Assembly: GCA_947451875.1 (NCBI GenBank)
Contig: CANGBE010000071.1
Span: 1-7,263, forward strand
DNA: 7,263 bases
Direction of reading: 5' to 3'
Source of the DNA: Sphingomonadaceae bacterium
Lineage (GTDB): Bacteria; Pseudomonadota; Alphaproteobacteria; Sphingomonadales; Sphingomonadaceae
Part shown: one piece after another, positions 5,293 through 7,263 of the stretch
How positions within the stretch are numbered: the first letter of the stretch is position 1
How the letters are laid out: every line of letters begins with the position of its first letter
Made by a program: the position numbers and the translations under genes
The notes under the pieces: model-generated
The model's database searches: none
What the model saw: the letters and a program-made list of their open reading frames with translations, nothing else
What the model was told of the DNA's origin: nothing

Positions 5293-6531
5293 GTGAGTAA
5301 GGTTCTGGTGATCGGTGCAGGTGGGGTCAGCTCGGTCTGCGTCCACAAGATGGCCTTCAATCCCGACATTTTCAGCGAGATTCATCTCGCCAGCCGCACG
5401 CTTGCCAAGTGCGATGCCATTGCCGAATCGGTGAAGTCGCGCTGCGGGGTGGATGTGGCGACCTATGCCATCGATGCGGAAGACGTGCCCGCGCTCTCCG
5501 CGCTGATCGAACGTATCGGCCCGAAGCTGGTGGTCAATCTGGCGCTGCCTTATCAGGATCTGACGATCATGGAGGCCTGCCTCAACACCGGCGTGCCTTA
5601 CCTCGATACGGCGAATTATGAGCCGAAGGACGTCGCGAAGTTCGAATATTCGTGGCAGTGGAACCTGCATGATCGCTTCCGCGAGAAGGGCATCATGGCG
5701 CTGCTGGGATCGGGCTTCGATCCGGGCGTGACCTCGGTTTTCGCCATGTGGCTTAAGAAGCACAAGCTGAAGACCATTCGCAGCCTCGACATCCTCGACT
5801 GCAACGGCGGCGATCATGGACAGGCCTTTGCCACCAACTTCAACCCGGAAATCAACATCCGCGAAGTTACCGCCAATGCCCGGCACTGGGAAAAGATTGG
5901 GGGGGAGAACGGCCAGTTCGTCGAAACCCCGCCGCTGTCCAAGAAAGTCGCCTTCGACTTCGAGGCTGTCGGCCCCAAGAACATGTACATGATGTACCAC
6001 GAGGAGCTGGAAAGCCTCGCCAAGTTCATCCCTGAACTGGAGCGTGGCCGCTTTTGGATGACCTTTGGCGATGCCTATATCAACCACCTGACCGTGCTGA
6101 AAAACGTCGGCATGATCGGCATCGAGCCTATCGAATATCAGGGCCAGCAGATTATCCCGCTGCAGTTCCTCGCCGCCGTGCTGCCAAAGCCCGAAACGCT
6201 GGGCGCAACCACCAAGGGCAAGACCAACATCGGCGACATCGCCACCGGTGAGGCGCTCGATGGATCAGGCGACAAGACCTACTACATCTACCAGATCTGC
6301 GACCACGAGGAGGCCTATGCCGAAACCGGCAATCAGGCGATCTCCTACACCACCGGCGTCCCCGCGATGATCGGCGCAGCCATGATGCTCACGGGGGCTT
6401 GGACTGGGCCAAATGGCGAGGGCGGCGTGTTCAACATGGAGCAGATGGACCCCGATCCGTTCATGGACATGCTGAACAAGCATGGCTTGCCGTGGCAGGT
6501 GAAGGAGTTGCCGGGGCCTGTTGATTTCTAA
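5293..6531 (+). CDS. carboxy(nor)spermidine dehydrogenase, saccharopine dehydrogenase family
   Basis: This 412-residue cytosolic enzyme should reductively condense putrescine (or diaminopropane) with aspartate semialdehyde, using NAD(P)H, to form carboxyspermidine (or carboxynorspermidine). It would be the first step of the decarboxylated-SAM-independent spermidine route. The Rossmann nucleotide-binding motif VIGAGGVSS is at 6-14, DTANYEP at 105-111, and the family stretch GSGFDPGVTSVFAM at 139-152 joins the dinucleotide domain to the catalytic domain. Sequence alone does not separate it cleanly from saccharopine or homospermidine-type relatives; the directly adjacent nspC homologue gives the assignment. 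The GTG start is set by a strong Shine-Dalgarno sequence. Its TAA overlaps the next ATG by one base (TAATG), so the pair is coupled. A run of seven G (5899-5905) lies within codons 203-205, and the frame is intact. Confidence 0.88.
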   Translation: MSKVLVIGAGGVSSVCVHKMAFNPDIFSEIHLASRTLAKCDAIAESVKSRCGVDVATYAIDAEDVPALSALIERIGPKLVVNLALPYQDLTIMEACLNTGVPYLDTANYEPKDVAKFEYSWQWNLHDRFREKGIMALLGSGFDPGVTSVFAMWLKKHKLKTIRSLDILDCNGGDHGQAFATNFNPEINIREVTANARHWEKIGGENGQFVETPPLSKKVAFDFEAVGPKNMYMMYHEELESLAKFIPELERGRFWMTFGDAYINHLTVLKNVGMIGIEPIEYQGQQIIPLQFLAAVLPKPETLGATTKGKTNIGDIATGEALDGSGDKTYYIYQICDHEEAYAETGNQAISYTTGVPAMIGAAMMLTGAWTGPNGEGGVFNMEQMDPDPFMDMLNKHGLPWQVKELPGPVDF

Positions 6532-7263
6532 TGGAAACCAAAGCCGGCGATCCGGGCGCATTTGCCCACTTTGACCTCCACCGCGTGGACAGCCCCGCCT
6601 TTGTGGTGGACGTGGCGAAGCTGCGCGCCAACCTCTCCGTACTGGCCGATATCCGCGATCGCGCTGGGATCAAGGTGCTCGCCGCGCTGAAGGCTTTTTC
6701 GATGTGGTCGGTTGCGCCGATCATTGGTGAATACCTCGATGGCGTCTGCACCTCCGGCCTGTGGGAAGCGCGGTTGGCGGGCGAGTTCTATGACGGTGAA
6801 ATCGCCACCTATTCAGCCGCCTACAAACCCGAAGACCTCGACGAGATTCTGCGCATTTCGGATCACGTGATCTTCAACTCGCCCGACCAAATCGTGCGCT
6901 GCTCGGCGATCATTGCAGCGGCACGGGCGCGGGGGGATCTGTTTGATATTGGCTTGCGGATCAATCCCTTGCACCCGACGGGTGAAGTGCCACGTTATGA
7001 TCCTTGCGCCCCGCATTCGCGGCTCGGCTTCCCGATAGACCGGCTGACCGAAGAGCACATCGACCTAATCGACGGCCTGCATATGCACACCCTCTGCGAG
7101 CAGGATCTGGAGCCACTGAAGGCCACCTGGGATGTCGCGTTCGACTATCTCGAGCCGTTCTTCGGTCAGTTTAAATGGCTCAATCTCGGCGGCGGCCACC
7201 ACATCACTCGCGCCGATTACCAGCGCGATGAACTGGTGCAGTTTCTGATCGATATGAAGGACG
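6531..7263 (+). CDS. nspC: NspC: carboxynorspermidine decarboxylase (3' end beyond window)
   Basis: The first 244 residues of a PLP-dependent, fold-type III (alanine racemase-like) decarboxylase are present; the family is usually near 380-400 residues, so roughly a third is missing past the window edge. It should decarboxylate carboxyspermidine to spermidine, and carboxynorspermidine to norspermidine if that is made. The PLP lysine is K54 in AALKAFSMWS. SRLG is at 163-166, HMHTLCEQ (184-191) belongs to the active site, and GGGHH (220-224) is the glycine-rich phosphate-binding loop. The N-terminal VDSPAFVVD is typical of the family. The ATG overlaps the dehydrogenase stop by one base with no close Shine-Dalgarno sequence, so translation is probably by reinitiation. 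The frame is open to the last base with no sign of disruption. Confidence 0.92.
   Translation, partial: METKAGDPGAFAHFDLHRVDSPAFVVDVAKLRANLSVLADIRDRAGIKVLAALKAFSMWSVAPIIGEYLDGVCTSGLWEARLAGEFYDGEIATYSAAYKPEDLDEILRISDHVIFNSPDQIVRCSAIIAAARARGDLFDIGLRINPLHPTGEVPRYDPCAPHSRLGFPIDRLTEEHIDLIDGLHMHTLCEQDLEPLKATWDVAFDYLEPFFGQFKWLNLGGGHHITRADYQRDELVQFLIDMKD

Noticed and set aside
5899..5905. Seven-G run in the dehydrogenase gene as a phase-variation tract.
   Set aside because: It is short, in frame as Gly-Gly-Glu, and in a conserved housekeeping-type enzyme; it is more relevant as a possible sequencing-error spot than as a switch.

Overview
The window is a dense, high-GC chromosomal stretch of seven complete genes plus one partial gene at each end. 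The gene content (paired BtaA/BtaB betaine-lipid enzymes, a carboxyspermidine-type polyamine pair, a TrmA/RlmD-type RNA methyltransferase and MAPEG proteins) suggests an alphaproteobacterium. Sphingomonadales (Sphingomonadaceae/Erythrobacteraceae) is my best guess; this is inference from gene content and codon bias, not from a marker gene. There are no mobile elements, RNA genes or CRISPR arrays, and base composition is even throughout.

Layout. (1) Positions 1-1337, + strand: the last 20 codons of an unrecognised gene, overlapping by GTGA the start of an Fe-S-type RNA uracil-C5 methyltransferase. (2) Positions 1328-5144, - strand: five closely packed genes, read from 5144 leftwards. These are btaA, btaB (ATGA overlap), a serine/threonine dehydratase-serine racemase fold-type II PLP enzyme (27 nt gap), and two tandem MAPEG-family membrane proteins (about 60 nt gap, then 12 nt). 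The last MAPEG gene runs 10 bp into the 3' end of the RNA methyltransferase gene. (3) Positions 5145-5292: the only sizeable intergenic region (148 bp), lying between divergent genes and containing phased repeats, a nested dyad and candidate promoters. (4) Positions 5293-7263, + strand: a saccharopine-dehydrogenase-family carboxy(nor)spermidine dehydrogenase, overlapping by one base (TAATG) the start of carboxynorspermidine decarboxylase nspC, which runs off the window end.

How the genes work together. BtaA should transfer the 3-amino-3-carboxypropyl group of S-adenosylmethionine (SAM) to diacylglycerol, and BtaB should trimethylate the product, giving the phosphorus-free membrane lipid DGTS. 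The divergent pair should make spermidine from putrescine and aspartate semialdehyde without decarboxylated SAM. The roles of the PLP enzyme and MAPEG proteins in the same run are unknown; position alone links them to the lipid genes. No stretch over 300 bases lacks a gene.
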